In this document: positions 35,998 through 45,395 of the stretch, piece after piece
How the letters are laid out: each line of letters opens with the position of its first letter
How positions within the stretch are numbered: position 1 is the first letter of the stretch
Assembly: GCF_902626525.1 (NCBI RefSeq)
Contig: NZ_CACOFR010000002.1
Coordinates: forward strand, 82,719-146,718
Length of the DNA: 64,000 nt
Direction of reading: 5' to 3'
DNA from: an uncultured Prochlorococcus sp.
GTDB lineage: Bacteria > Cyanobacteriota > Cyanobacteriia > PCC-6307 > Cyanobiaceae
The notes under the pieces: generated by a model
What the model saw: only the letters and a program-made list of their open reading frames with translations
Database searches by the model: none
What the model was told of the DNA's origin: nothing
Program-made: the position numbers and the translations under genes

Positions 35998-38169
35998 GTG
36001 ATTTTGAACTCGGAGTTAAAAGGTAAAGAAAAAATAAAAGATTTAATAAAATCTAAGGACTCTTTTAGAGCTTTTCCTTTGGCGGCAATTACTGGTCATA
36101 GCTTATTGAAATTATCTTTACTTCTCGCAGCAGTTGATCCAAGTTTAGGGGGGGTTATCATCGCTGGTGGGAGAGGTACTGGCAAGTCAGTATTGGCAAG
36201 GGGTTTACATACTTTAATTCCTCCTATAGAGGTGTTAGATAATGAGCCATTGCTGGAAAAGTTAACTAAAAACAATACTTCATTAAAACCTATTGGAAGG
36301 AATCTAAATCCATATAGGCCAGAGGAGTGGGATATAAATACCAATAAATTGTTAGAGAAGACAATTGGAAGTGATTACTTAAATCAAATTGAAGAAATTC
36401 CTAAAAAAGTAAGAGAGGCGCCATTTATCCAAGTCCCTATTGGAATAACCGAAGACAGACTTGTTGGATCAATTGATGTAGCTGCCTCATTGAATACTGG
36501 GGAACAAGTTTTTCAGCCTGGAATTCTTGCAGAGGCTCATAGAGGTGTTCTTTATGTAGACGATATAAATTTATTAGATGATGGAATTGTAAATTTAATT
36601 CTGGAAGCTACTGGAAAAGAGCAAAATAATATTGAAAGAGATGGTTTAAGTCTTTCTCATCCCTGTAAGTCACTTTTAATAGCCACTTATAACCCTGAAG
36701 AAGGTGCATTAAGAGATCATGTTTTAGATCGTTTTGCAATTGTGCTTTCGGCAGATCAATCTATTGATAATACTCAAAGAGTTGAAATTACAAAAGCTGT
36801 TTTATCACATGCAGAAAATAATATTAAGTTTTCAGAAAAGTGGTCTGAAGAATCTGATAATTTATCAACTCAATTAATTTTGGCGAGGCAATGGTTAAAA
36901 GATGTAAAGATAACTAAAGAGCAAATAACCTACTTAGTGAATGAGTCTCTGAGAGGGGGAGTAGAAGGACATAGATCAGAATTGTTTGCAGTAAAAGTAG
37001 CTAAGGCTAATGCAGCCCTTCGAGGTGATGAGAATGTAAATTCTGAGGACTTAAAAGTTGCAGTGAGATTAGTTATCCTTCCGAGAGCGATGCAAATTCC
37101 GCCGGAAGATGAAGATATTCAACCACCGCCTCCTGAGGAGCAGAGTCCTCCACCCCCTCCTCAATCAAATAATGATGAATCTGAAACAGAGGCTAATGAA
37201 AATGATGATAATCAAGAGCAAAAGCAAGAAGAAGATAATTCTGAAGGAGAAGAAGAATCTACCCCTGAAATACCAGAAGAATTTATATTAGATCCTGAGG
37301 CGTGTATGGTTGATCCTGATTTATTGCTTTTTTCATCAGCTAAAGCAAAAGCTGGAAATAGTGGAAGTAGATCGGTGATATTTAGTGATAGTAGGGGAAG
37401 ATATGTAAAACCCATTATTCCAAGAGGTAAAGTTAAAAGAATAGCAGTAGATGCAACTCTCCGAGCTGCTGCTCCTTATCAAAAATCAAGAAAATTAAAG
37501 AACCCTAATAAATCAATTATTATTGAAGAAAATGATTTTAGGGCAAAGCTTCTTCAAAAAAAGGCGGGTGCTTTAGTCATTTTTTTGGTTGATGCTAGCG
37601 GCTCTATGGCTCTTAATAGAATGCAAAGTGCTAAAGGTGCAGTAATTAGACTTTTAACTGAGGCATATGAGAATAGAGATGAAGTAGCTCTTATTCCCTT
37701 TAGAGGTAATCAGGCAGAAGTTCTTTTACCTCCTACTAGATCCATAACTGCAGCAAAAAGAAGGTTAGAAACAATGCCTTGTGGTGGAGGATCGCCCTTA
37801 GCTCATGGACTAACACAATCAGCGAAAGTAGCAAAAAATGCTCTTGCAACAGGGGATATAGGTCAAGTTATTGTTGTAGGGATTACTGATGGGAGAGGCA
37901 ATGTTCCATTAGGATTATCTCTTGGACAAAATGATGTCGAAGAAAAAGATAATGAAAATGTCAATTTAAAGCAAGAGGTTCTTGATATCGCTGCCAAATA
38001 TCCCATGCTAGGGATAAAACTATTAATAATTGATACTGAGAGGAAATTTATTGCAAGTGGGTTTGGCAAGGAATTAGCTGAGGCAGCTAGAGGTAAATAT
38101 GTTCAATTGCCAAAAGCTACAGATAAGGCAATCGCTGCGATGGCTTTAAATGCTATAAATGAATTCTAA
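35998..38169 (+). CDS. chlD: Magnesium chelatase subunit D
   Basis: AAA+ and integrin-domain subunit that, with ChlI and ChlH, inserts Mg2+ into protoporphyrin IX for chlorophyll synthesis. The 723 residues show an AAA+ module (Walker A GGRGTGKS near 58), a Pro-rich then acidic linker (about 367-427, PPPPEEQ and QEQKQEED stretches) and a vWA/integrin I domain whose MIDAS motif DASGSM begins at 532. The start is GTG. The linker length and composition are typical. chlI and chlH are not in this window. Confidence 0.97.
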   Translation: MILNSELKGKEKIKDLIKSKDSFRAFPLAAITGHSLLKLSLLLAAVDPSLGGVIIAGGRGTGKSVLARGLHTLIPPIEVLDNEPLLEKLTKNNTSLKPIGRNLNPYRPEEWDINTNKLLEKTIGSDYLNQIEEIPKKVREAPFIQVPIGITEDRLVGSIDVAASLNTGEQVFQPGILAEAHRGVLYVDDINLLDDGIVNLILEATGKEQNNIERDGLSLSHPCKSLLIATYNPEEGALRDHVLDRFAIVLSADQSIDNTQRVEITKAVLSHAENNIKFSEKWSEESDNLSTQLILARQWLKDVKITKEQITYLVNESLRGGVEGHRSELFAVKVAKANAALRGDENVNSEDLKVAVRLVILPRAMQIPPEDEDIQPPPPEEQSPPPPPQSNNDESETEANENDDNQEQKQEEDNSEGEEESTPEIPEEFILDPEACMVDPDLLLFSSAKAKAGNSGSRSVIFSDSRGRYVKPIIPRGKVKRIAVDATLRAAAPYQKSRKLKNPNKSIIIEENDFRAKLLQKKAGALVIFLVDASGSMALNRMQSAKGAVIRLLTEAYENRDEVALIPFRGNQAEVLLPPTRSITAAKRRLETMPCGGGSPLAHGLTQSAKVAKNALATGDIGQVIVVGITDGRGNVPLGLSLGQNDVEEKDNENVNLKQEVLDIAAKYPMLGIKLLIIDTERKFIASGFGKELAEAARGKYVQLPKATDKAIAAMALNAINEF

Positions 38170-38175
38170 TATTCG

Positions 38176-39021
38176 TTATGGATAAATTTCGTCAAGGAAT
38201 TTTGCAAGTCCAATAGTTAATTGTCTTAAGGATTTTGTTAATTCTTTATCTTGTGTTAATTTTTCAAAATCATCACTCATATCATCTAATTTGACGGAAA
38301 TTGATCTTGCAGCGTTAATTGTCAATTTAATGTCATTAAGAGTTTCTTTGTCGTCGATAGTAGACAAAATGTTATTTAAATGATTAGCAGCAATTTTAAT
38401 TTCTTTTATTAAAGGTTCAACTCTAAGTATTTCTGTTTTCGATAAAAAAATTAATTCATCAAGGTTTTCTTGTGTTTTATCAAATTGGTCAATTGATTTA
38501 GCGATGTTCTCAATTAAGTTTTCTTGATTTGATTCTTTTAAAAGTTGACTTATTCTATTAGTAATGTTGGAGAGACTTGATAGTTGTTTCCCACGGATAA
38601 TATCTCCTTGACAAATAATTAATTTGGTATCGCATTTTTCGGATGTAGGCTTTGCGAAGTTTTGAGGAATTTTTTTGTCACTAGTTTCTAAAGCGACTTG
38701 CACATCACCCCCAAGGAAAGAATTAGTTACTACCCTTGCAAATGCTGGCTTTGGAAGAATAATTTCTGGATTATTTAGGACTATTTTTGCTTTAATTGAT
38801 TCATTAGTAAACAAAATATCTTCTATTGATCCCACTAATATGCCTCTGTAAGTAACTGGAGATTTTTTTGATAAACCACTTGCATTACTAAATTCAGCAA
38901 AAAGGTGCCAGTTTTTTGAAGATAATCTTACTCCTCTTAGCCAAAAAGAAAAAAATGTGAATATTAAAATTCCTCCCAATAAGGAAAATCCAACTATTGA
39001 ATCTCGTAAGCTTCTACGCAT
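38176..39021 (-). CDS. MCE-domain substrate-binding protein of an ABC lipid transporter
   Basis: A 281-residue MlaD-type protein. One membrane helix at about 12-30 anchors it in the inner membrane; an MCE domain (about 35-115, with VTYRGILVGSIEDI and SFLGGDVQVAL) follows, then a long helical, coiled-coil-prone tail (about 140-275). It works with the ATPase encoded just upstream (five-base gap) in lipid transport; relatives in chloroplasts are TGD2/TGD3. The permease is not in this window. Confidence 0.9.
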   Translation of the reverse strand: MRRSLRDSIVGFSLLGGILIFTFFSFWLRGVRLSSKNWHLFAEFSNASGLSKKSPVTYRGILVGSIEDILFTNESIKAKIVLNNPEIILPKPAFARVVTNSFLGGDVQVALETSDKKIPQNFAKPTSEKCDTKLIICQGDIIRGKQLSSLSNITNRISQLLKESNQENLIENIAKSIDQFDKTQENLDELIFLSKTEILRVEPLIKEIKIAANHLNNILSTIDDKETLNDIKLTINAARSISVKLDDMSDDFEKLTQDKELTKSLRQLTIGLAKFLDEIYP

Positions 39022-39026
39022 AATTT

Positions 39027-39812
39027 CTAAATGTCTTTGGGTTGCATAGGGCCATCAAGTTTCCCGTACCTAAATTGAAATACATAGGGATCATTACTTT
39101 CTTTAAATTCATTAATAGAACCAGCCCATCTAAATTTGCCTCCATAAAGCATTAAAACTTTATCTGAAGTCCTCTCTATAGTACTAAGAACATGGCTAAC
39201 CACAATAGATGATCCCTTGGCTTTATCATTTGTTTTATTTATTAAATCTTCAATTCTTGATGAGGCAATTGGATCAAGACCTGCAGTTGGCTCATCAAAA
39301 AGTAACAAAGGTTTAGTCTTTGCATTAATTGTTTGATCTGTAATCAAAGCTCTTGCGAAACTTACTCTTTTTTGCATCCCTCCACTTAATTCATTCGGAA
39401 GTTTATTTTCAATATTAAATAATCCTACATCAGCCAAACATTCACTTACCATTTCATGTATTAACTTTTTTGATAGGTTTTTATTTCTTTTAAGAAGAAA
39501 ACCTACATTTTCTTCAATAGTCAAAGAACCTAATAATGCTGGGTTTTGAAAAACAAGTCTTACATCAGGGGGATTATTTTGGTCTAGTCTCAAATACGTT
39601 TGTTTTTCACCAAATATTTTTAATTCTCCTTTAGTAGGTAAAATCAAACCAGCTAATATTTTTAGTATTGTAGATTTGCCCGAACCTGATGGTCCTACAA
39701 TTGCTAATTTCTCTCCATCATTAAGTTCAAAATTGAGTTGATTAAGTACATTAATTTCCCCCCAACTAATTGAGAGGTTTTTTGTTTCGACTGCAGGCTT
39801 TAATTTTTTCAA
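39027..39812 (-). CDS. ABC transporter ATPase, MlaF/TGD3 type
   Basis: A 261-residue ATPase of the MCE-type lipid transporter. Walker A GPSGSGKSTI is near 39, signature ELSGGMQKRVSFARAL near 142, Walker B LLLFDEPTAGLDPIAS near 170 and the H-loop in IVVSHVLST near 204. It forms a two-gene operon with the MCE protein downstream. It is divergent from yvcK across a 136-base spacer that contains a long hairpin. Confidence 0.92.
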   Translation of the reverse strand: MKKLKPAVETKNLSISWGEINVLNQLNFELNDGEKLAIVGPSGSGKSTILKILAGLILPTKGELKIFGEKQTYLRLDQNNPPDVRLVFQNPALLGSLTIEENVGFLLKRNKNLSKKLIHEMVSECLADVGLFNIENKLPNELSGGMQKRVSFARALITDQTINAKTKPLLLFDEPTAGLDPIASSRIEDLINKTNDKAKGSSIVVSHVLSTIERTSDKVLMLYGGKFRWAGSINEFKESNDPYVFQFRYGKLDGPMQPKDI

Positions 39813-39839
39813 GATTTATAATTAAGAATAATTCATTCT

Positions 39840-39885
39840 TTCTTACATATTGCCTATTTTTTGAAATAAAAAAAGGATGTAAGAA
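39840..39885. promoter_or_regulatory. Long imperfect hairpin between the MCE operon and yvcK
   Basis: Outer arms TTCTTACAT (39840-39848) and ATGTAAGAA (39877-39885) pair perfectly; inner arms CCTATTTTT (39853-39861) and AAAAAAAGG (39868-39876 minus the loop edge) continue the stem with one mismatch, and a four-base bulge lies on the left side. The spacer is non-coding. It may be a leader structure, a terminator-like element or a protein site; nothing decides between them. Confidence 0.4.
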
Positions 39886-39948
39886 TTTGATTTATACTTA
39901 ATCTAAGTACTTTATAAAAATTTGAGAAAATAATTTAAAGAGGTTTTA

Positions 39949-41334
39949 ATGAATAATCGTAAAAAAAGAGTAAAAAGATATTATGTGCATTTTAAAAAAT
40001 CTAATTTTGACCTTTTAAATAAAATTTTAAGAATTTTGAGTTGGCTTTTGCCAGGACTGGTAATAAAGAGATGGATGATTACATCAGCAATAGGATTTCT
40101 AACTTCATTATTGGGCCTGGCAATTTGGACAAATTTAAGGCCACTTTTTTGGCTTATTGATGTATTTTTTTGGTTAATGACAGGTTTGACTAGTGTAATA
40201 CCTGTTTCATTATTAGGTCCGTTGATTTTTGTTATTGGACTTTTATTAATAGGGATTGGACAAAATAGAAGTATAAATTCAATACAAAAAGCGCTTGTTC
40301 CAGAAAAAAACACATTTTTAGTTGATGCATTAAGAGTTAAAAGTAAATTAAACAGGGGTCCTAATATCGTTGCAATTGGAGGAGGTACTGGCTTATCTAC
40401 TTTGTTAAAAGGCTTAAAAAATTACAGCAGTAATATTACTGCAATCGTAACGGTATCGGACGATGGTGGAAGTAGTGGAATTCTTAGAAAACAGCTAGGT
40501 GTGCAACCCCCAGGAGATATAAGAAATTGTTTAGCGGCTTTATCAAACGAGGAACCCATTTTAACAAGATTATTTCAATACAGATTTTCGGAAGGTAGTG
40601 GTCTTGAGGGACATAGTTTTGGAAATCTATTCTTGTCAGCTTTAACAACTATTACAGGTAGTTTAGAAAAAGCAGTACAAGCCTCTAGTAAGGTTTTGGC
40701 GGTACAAGGTCAAGTTTTACCTGCTACAAATATTGATGTTATGTTATGGGCCGAATTAGAAGATGGTGAAAAAGTTTTTGGCGAAAGCAATATTAGCAAA
40801 TCAAAAAAATTAATTTCAAGGATTGGTTACCTACCAGAAAATCCTTCTGCTCTCCCAAGTGCTCTAGAATCTATAAAAGAAGCTGACTTAATTGTTCTTG
40901 GCCCAGGTAGTTTATACACTTCTTTATTGCCAAACTTATTAGTACCAGAGATAGTAGATGCTTTGTTGCAAAGTAATGCTCCTAAAATTTATATAAGTAA
41001 TTTGATGACTCAGCCAGGAGAAACAGATGGACTTGATGTTTACCAACATATTAAATCAATAGAAAAACAATTATCAAATTTTGGAGTTAATACTCGAATT
41101 TTTAACGCAGTCTTATCTCAAATTCAATTCGAAAAGTCTCCATTAGTAGACTATTACGAAAGTAGAGGAGCAGAACCTGTCCGATGTAATAAAGAAAAAT
41201 TATTATCAGAAGGTTATTACGTTTTGCAGGCACCATTGTATTCAAAAAGAATAACTCCAACCCTTAGACATGATCCAAAAAGACTAGGAAGAGCAGTTAT
41301 GTTTATTTACCGCAAATTAAAGAAAATAAATTAA
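39949..41334 (+). CDS. yvcK: YvcK/CofD-like protein with N-terminal membrane domain
   Basis: Residues 130-455 are a typical YvcK/CofD-like domain ([67 protein letters not shown]), a UDP-sugar-binding protein needed for cell-wall homeostasis in Bacillus. The first ~110 residues add a basic start and two to three hydrophobic helices (about 45-65, 66-85, 90-105), which firmicute YvcK lacks; the extension is known in cyanobacteria. An AGAGG ribosome site precedes the ATG by six bases. It overlaps ndhJ tail-to-tail by four bases. Confidence 0.9.
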   Translation: MNNRKKRVKRYYVHFKKSNFDLLNKILRILSWLLPGLVIKRWMITSAIGFLTSLLGLAIWTNLRPLFWLIDVFFWLMTGLTSVIPVSLLGPLIFVIGLLLIGIGQNRSINSIQKALVPEKNTFLVDALRVKSKLNRGPNIVAIGGGTGLSTLLKGLKNYSSNITAIVTVSDDGGSSGILRKQLGVQPPGDIRNCLAALSNEEPILTRLFQYRFSEGSGLEGHSFGNLFLSALTTITGSLEKAVQASSKVLAVQGQVLPATNIDVMLWAELEDGEKVFGESNISKSKKLISRIGYLPENPSALPSALESIKEADLIVLGPGSLYTSLLPNLLVPEIVDALLQSNAPKIYISNLMTQPGETDGLDVYQHIKSIEKQLSNFGVNTRIFNAVLSQIQFEKSPLVDYYESRGAEPVRCNKEKLLSEGYYVLQAPLYSKRITPTLRHDPKRLGRAVMFIYRKLKKIN

Positions 41335-41861
41335 TATGCGTCTTGGAGTTCATAGAAATCTGGTTGAATATAGTCTTTTCGTAATGGCCAACCTCTCCAA
41401 TCTTCAGGCATTAAGAGCCTCTTGGGGTTTGGATGGTCTATAAAATTTATTCCATACATGTCATATGTTTCTCTCTCTTGCCAGTCACTGCCTTTGAAAA
41501 TTTTATACAAACTAGGAATTGATAAATCTGAATCTCTTCTTAAGAAAACTTTTAATCTAACTTCTTTAATTTTTTCAATTTTTTGGAAGTCATCAACAGT
41601 TATAAAATGATAGAAACTAACAAGATTCTTGCCTGGGCCTTCATCATAGCCACCTTGACATTGGAGATAGTTAAAACCGTAATTTTTTAAAGCTGATACT
41701 GCTTCATACAATCTACTAGGTTCAATAGAAATATTTTCAATTCCAATATGATCGCTAGCTAATGATTCATTAGGAATTCCATCATTAGATAAGTTTTGAC
41801 TTATAGGTCCTTTCTTCTCTAGTGAAGTATCTGATGATTTAGCTAAACTTTCATTTCCCAT
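41331..41861 (-). CDS. ndhJ: NAD(P)H-quinone oxidoreductase subunit J
   Basis: Hydrophilic connecting-module subunit of the thylakoid NDH-1 complex, which oxidises ferredoxin for cyclic electron flow and respiration. The 176 residues have a variable N-terminus, FYHFITVDD near 85 and the family signature [20 protein letters not shown] near 126. It is the third gene of ndhC-ndhK-ndhJ; its start overlaps the ndhK stop by one base. Confidence 0.97.
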   Translation of the reverse strand: MGNESLAKSSDTSLEKKGPISQNLSNDGIPNESLASDHIGIENISIEPSRLYEAVSALKNYGFNYLQCQGGYDEGPGKNLVSFYHFITVDDFQKIEKIKEVRLKVFLRRDSDLSIPSLYKIFKGSDWQERETYDMYGINFIDHPNPKRLLMPEDWRGWPLRKDYIQPDFYELQDAY

Positions 41862-42595
41862 TAATCTGTTTCGCTATTTATGAATTCAGTTTTTTCGCTA
41901 TTCTCAGGAAATTCACTTATTTTTTCTTTCTTGGATGAAGGAATAACATTAGTCGAAGTTTTATTTAAATATTCACCAGTATTTTCAGAGAAGACAAGAT
42001 TCATTTCGTGATCATATGTTATGTATCTGTGGGTTTGCTCTGTTTTTGTACGCTCTAAAATTGATTCATTTCCAACTTTTTTTCGTAGTTTAATAACAGC
42101 ATCAAAAATTGCTTCTGGCCTTGGTGGACATCCAGGAAGGTATAGATCGACAGGGATCAGTTTATCAACACCCCTAACAGCAGTAGTAGAGTCTGCACTA
42201 AACATTCCTCCTGTGATTGTGCATGCACCCATGGCAATCACGTATTTCGGCTCAGGCATCTGTTCATAAAGCCTAACTAAGGCAGGAGCCATCTTCATTG
42301 TGACTGTACCCGCAACTATTAATAGGTCTGCTTGCCGTGGCGAGCTTCTTGGTACTAATCCAAACCTATCAAAATCAAATCGAGATCCAATTAGAGCAGC
42401 AAATTCAATAAAACAGCAAGCTGTGCCGTACAAAAGAGGCCAAAGACTACTTAATCTAGCCCAATTATGTAGATCGTCTAAACTTGTAAGAATAATATTT
42501 TCGCTTAAATCTGTTGTAACTTGAGGAGCTCCTAAAGGGTTACAAGTTCCTTCTCTAATTTCTCTTATTGCTTTTGGCGATAATTGTGGGTTCAA
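41861..42595 (-). CDS. ndhK: NAD(P)H-quinone oxidoreductase subunit K
   Basis: Carries the terminal [4Fe-4S] cluster N2 of NDH-1. Ligand cysteines are in [10 protein letters not shown] near 59-60, MGACTITGG near 124 and PGCPPRPEA near 155. The 244 residues include a C-terminal Lys/Glu-rich tail of about 50 residues beyond the conserved core. It sits between ndhC (four-base gap) and ndhJ. Confidence 0.98.
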   Translation of the reverse strand: MNPQLSPKAIREIREGTCNPLGAPQVTTDLSENIILTSLDDLHNWARLSSLWPLLYGTACCFIEFAALIGSRFDFDRFGLVPRSSPRQADLLIVAGTVTMKMAPALVRLYEQMPEPKYVIAMGACTITGGMFSADSTTAVRGVDKLIPVDLYLPGCPPRPEAIFDAVIKLRKKVGNESILERTKTEQTHRYITYDHEMNLVFSENTGEYLNKTSTNVIPSSKKEKISEFPENSEKTEFINSETD

Positions 42596-42599
42596 TTTT

Positions 42600-42962
42600 T
42601 TAACTCCATTCTAGGGCACCTTTTCTCCATGCGTAAGCCAAAGCGATCACGAGTATTGCAATGAAAATTAATGCCTCGATGAATGCCAATAAACCTAGTT
42701 TATTAAAGGCAACAGCCCAAGGATAGAGGAATACTGTCTCAACATCAAATATAACGAAAACCAAAGCGAACATGTAATAACGAATATTAAATTGAATCCA
42801 GGCTCCCCCAATAGGTTCCATTCCAGATTCATACGTTAGTTTTCTTTCACCATTTCTGCCTTTAGGAGCAACTATAATGTTAGTAACAAGAGCTAATATT
42901 GGAACAGCAGCGGCAATTATGAGAAAACCTAAAAAGTATTCATATCCTGGAAGTGAAAACAT
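42600..42962 (-). CDS. ndhC: NAD(P)H-quinone oxidoreductase subunit 3
   Basis: Membrane subunit of NDH-1, 120 residues with three helices (about 6-28, 63-83, 89-110). The loop after helix 1, [26 protein letters not shown], is the family hallmark. First gene of ndhC-ndhK-ndhJ, the order conserved from cyanobacteria to plastids. It is divergent from rubA across 73 bases that include an 18-base perfect dyad. Confidence 0.98.
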   Translation of the reverse strand: MFSLPGYEYFLGFLIIAAAVPILALVTNIIVAPKGRNGERKLTYESGMEPIGGAWIQFNIRYYMFALVFVIFDVETVFLYPWAVAFNKLGLLAFIEALIFIAILVIALAYAWRKGALEWS

Positions 42963-43003
42963 TTTGTAAAAAAAGAGGATAAAGTCGCTTAATTAAAGAA
43001 AAT

Positions 43004-43021
43004 CTTCTAAAGTCTTAGAAG
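43004..43021. promoter_or_regulatory. Perfect dyad between ndhC and rubA
   Basis: Arms CTTCTAA (43004-43010) and TTAGAAG (43015-43021) are exact complements around AGTC. A TATAAAT box (43028-43034) follows and abuts the rubA GTG at 43036. Placement next to a -10-like box suggests an operator or an RNA hairpin; the function is inferred. Confidence 0.4.
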
Positions 43022-43035
43022 TTTGACTATAAATC

Positions 43036-43464
43036 GTGAATGATAGCATTCAACCATCTTCTGAAGAAAACAGTCCAATCAACGAATCTGTTGAAAAAAC
43101 ATCTTCTGGATTAGACACTAACATACAGTTTAAAGAATCTGTAGATAATCTAGAACAAAATAGATTCGAATGTAGGAGTTGTGGATACATTTATGACCCC
43201 ATAGAAGGAAACAAAAAACTGAATATACCTAAAAATACCCCTTTCTCAGAACTAGACGGAAACACCTTTGCTTGCCCCGTTTGTAGAGCTGGTAAAAACT
43301 TTTATATGGATATAGGATCCCGTGCAAAGCCTAGTGGATTTGAAGAGAATTTAGTTTACGGTTTTGGTTTTAATAGTTTACCTCCTGGCCAAAAAAATAT
43401 ATTGATTTTTGGAGGGCTGGCATTTGCTGCTGCTATGTTCCTTTCTTTGTACTCTTTGCATTAA
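43036..43464 (+). CDS. rubA: Membrane-anchored rubredoxin RubA
   Basis: Thylakoid rubredoxin needed for PSII (and PSI) assembly. The 142 residues have a Ser/Glu-rich N-terminus, an iron site formed by Cys46/Cys49 (FECRSCGYIYDP) and Cys80/Cys83 (FACPVCRAG), and a C-terminal membrane helix at about 119-139. The start is GTG; no later start precedes the domain. It leads the rubA-ycf48-psbEFLJ cluster, an order shared with other cyanobacteria. Confidence 0.94.
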   Translation: MNDSIQPSSEENSPINESVEKTSSGLDTNIQFKESVDNLEQNRFECRSCGYIYDPIEGNKKLNIPKNTPFSELDGNTFACPVCRAGKNFYMDIGSRAKPSGFEENLVYGFGFNSLPPGQKNILIFGGLAFAAAMFLSLYSLH

Positions 43465-43473
43465 TATAAATAA

Positions 43474-44487
43474 ATGAAAAAAATTTTTACCAGTATTCCT
43501 AACCTCCTTTTTGCTTTAGTGCTTTGTTTTGTCTTAAGCAGTTGTTCATCTACAGGAGTGAAGATGAATGAAAACAGCCCTTGGAAAACAATTCAGTTTG
43601 AAGATCAGGCTAATGCTTTAGATGTCGATTTTATAGATGATAATCATGGCTTTCTAGTAGGTTCAAACAGGTTGATTATGGAATCAACTGATGGTGGCGA
43701 AACATGGGGAAAAAGATCACTAGATATACCTGCTGAAGAGAACTTTCGCCTTCTTGATATTGATTTCAAGGGCTCTGAAGGTTGGTTAATAGGTCAGCCC
43801 TCACTTGTTATGCATACAATAGATTCAGGAAAAAACTGGACTCGTTTATCTTTAGGTAAGTTACCAGGACAACCATTTCTTATTACAACTGTTGATAATG
43901 GGATAGCAGAACTTGCTACTACAGCGGGAGCTATCTATGAGACATCTGATAGTGGTGAGTCATGGAATGCAAAGGTGGTTGATGCATCAGGTTCAGGAGG
44001 TGTAAGGGATTTAAGGAGAACTAATAATGGAGATTATGTGAGCGTAAGTAGCTTGGGTAATTTCTTTTCTACTTTGGAAAATAATAGTGATACATGGATA
44101 GCTCATCAAAGAGCAAGTAGCAAAAGAGTTCAAAGTATAGGTTTCAATCCAGAAGGAAGTTTATGGATGCTTTCTAGGGGTGCAGAAATTAGATTTAATG
44201 AAGATAGTAATGACTTAGAAAGTTGGACAAAGCCCATTGTTCCTATACTAAATGGATATAATTATCTTGATATGGGATGGGATCCAAATGGTAACATTTG
44301 GGCTGGCGGTGGAAATGGAACTCTAATAGTAAGTAAAGACCAAGGGAAAACTTGGAATTCAGATCCTCTTGCTTCTGTATTGCCTACAAACTATATTAAA
44401 ATTGTTTTCCTTGATAAGGAATCTTTAAATAATCAAAAAGGTTTCATACTAGGAGAACGTGGTTACATTCTTAAATGGAATGGATAA
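43474..44487 (+). CDS. ycf48: Photosystem II assembly factor Ycf48 (HCF136)
   Basis: Lumenal assembly factor that binds newly made D1 and promotes D1-D2 reaction-centre formation. The 337 residues begin with a lipoprotein-type signal ([17 protein letters not shown] then LSSCSS, lipobox Cys near 24) followed by a seven-bladed propeller with repeated [28 protein letters not shown] and DQGKTWNSD turns. It follows rubA by nine bases and precedes psbE, supporting a common transcript for PSII assembly. Confidence 0.95.
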   Translation: MKKIFTSIPNLLFALVLCFVLSSCSSTGVKMNENSPWKTIQFEDQANALDVDFIDDNHGFLVGSNRLIMESTDGGETWGKRSLDIPAEENFRLLDIDFKGSEGWLIGQPSLVMHTIDSGKNWTRLSLGKLPGQPFLITTVDNGIAELATTAGAIYETSDSGESWNAKVVDASGSGGVRDLRRTNNGDYVSVSSLGNFFSTLENNSDTWIAHQRASSKRVQSIGFNPEGSLWMLSRGAEIRFNEDSNDLESWTKPIVPILNGYNYLDMGWDPNGNIWAGGGNGTLIVSKDQGKTWNSDPLASVLPTNYIKIVFLDKESLNNQKGFILGERGYILKWNG

Positions 44488-44582
44488 GTTTTTAATAGTT
44501 CTAGAAAATAATAAAAAAAAGCTTAATTTTGGATGAATTTAGCAACTGTCTGTAACCAACCTGTTAATTTCTTCACGAACTT

Positions 44583-44605
44583 ATGATTTTACACTGTAAG
44601 ATCAT
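44583..44605. promoter_or_regulatory. Near-perfect dyad in the psbE leader
   Basis: Eleven-base arms ATGATTTTACA (44583-44593) and TGTAAGATCAT (44595-44605) match at ten of eleven positions around one C. It ends 19 bases before the psbE ATG. TAAGAT within the right arm could serve as a -10 box. It could be an operator or a leader hairpin. Confidence 0.4.
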
Positions 44606-44624
44606 ATGGTAAACATTTGTGATT

Positions 44625-44873
44625 ATGGCCGCAGGTTCAACGGGTGAACGCCCTTTCTTTGAAATAATTACCAGTATTAGATACTGGATTATTCATGCAG
44701 TAACATTACCAGCTATTTTTATAGCAGGCTTCCTATTCGTATATACAGGTTTAGCCTATGATGCTTTCGGCACTCCTCGTCCGGATAGTTATTTCCAAGC
44801 ATCTGAAGCAAAAGCGCCTGTTGTAACACAAAGATATGAAGCTAAGTCTCAACTAGATTTAAGAACAAAATAA
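44625..44873 (+). CDS. psbE: Cytochrome b559 subunit alpha
   Basis: Haem-binding subunit of PSII. The 82 residues contain the haem His in [16 protein letters not shown] near 23, one membrane helix to about 41, and [16 protein letters not shown] on the lumenal side. The ATG at 44625 gives the family start [11 protein letters not shown]; an in-frame GTG two codons upstream (44619) is less likely. First of psbE-psbF-psbL-psbJ. Confidence 0.97.
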
Positions 44874-44875
44874 CA

Positions 44876-45022
44876 ATGACCAACTCCCAAGCTCCAATGC
44901 AGGCTGCAGAAGTCCGCGTTTATCCAATCTTTACTGTTCGTTGGCTAGCGGTTCACGCTCTAGCTATACCATCAGTGTTCTTTTTAGGCTCTATTGCAGC
45001 TATGCAATTTGTAGCTCGATAA
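44876..45022 (+). CDS. psbF: Cytochrome b559 subunit beta
   Basis: Partner haem subunit of PSII cytochrome b559, 48 residues. [20 protein letters not shown] holds the haem His (about residue 27), and the helix ends in [11 protein letters not shown]. The gene starts two bases after the psbE stop. The 5' extension of about 10 residues before the conserved part is normal for picocyanobacteria. Confidence 0.97.
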
Positions 45023-45033
45023 ATTTAACTATT

Positions 45034-45153
45034 ATGCAAGTAAACGAAAATCCTAACAAAGTTCCAGTGGAACTTAATCGTACAAGTCTTTATTTAGGCT
45101 TATTATCAGTATTTGTTTTGGGAATTTTATTTTCCAGTTACTTTTTCAACTAA
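45034..45153 (+). CDS. psbL: Photosystem II protein L
   Basis: Thirty-nine-residue PSII subunit at the monomer-monomer interface near the QB site. [20 protein letters not shown] and the single helix ending in FSSYFFN are diagnostic. The frame is open further upstream through psbF, but only the ATG at 45034 gives the family protein. It lies 11 bases after psbF. Confidence 0.97.
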
Positions 45154-45162
45154 ATTAAAATT

Positions 45163-45363
45163 ATGAGTAAAAAATTAAAAGGACCTGATGGAAGAATTCC
45201 AGATAGATTACCAGATGGTAGACCCGCAGTTGCATGGGAAAGAAGATGGACTGAAGGAACTCTTCCTCTTTGGCTTGTTGCTACAGCCGGTGGGATAGCA
45301 GTAATCTTCGTTTTAGGCATATTTTTCTATGGCTCATACCAAGGAGTTGGGGCTGGAGGTTAA
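45163..45363 (+). CDS. psbJ: Photosystem II protein J
   Basis: Small PSII subunit near cytochrome b559. The 66 residues carry a longer soluble N-terminus (about 33 residues, [19 protein letters not shown]) than plastid PsbJ, then the helix and the conserved [13 protein letters not shown] end. Last gene of psbEFLJ, nine bases after psbL; mtaP converges 32 bases downstream. Confidence 0.97.
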   Translation: MSKKLKGPDGRIPDRLPDGRPAVAWERRWTEGTLPLWLVATAGGIAVIFVLGIFFYGSYQGVGAGG

Positions 45364-45395
45364 CAAAGCTTTTACTCTACTAGCGTTTTTATTTA

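Noticed and set aside
44941..45033. Open frame extending psbL upstream through psbF
   Set aside because: It is an out-of-frame reading of psbF; the 39-residue PsbL beginning at 45034 is complete.
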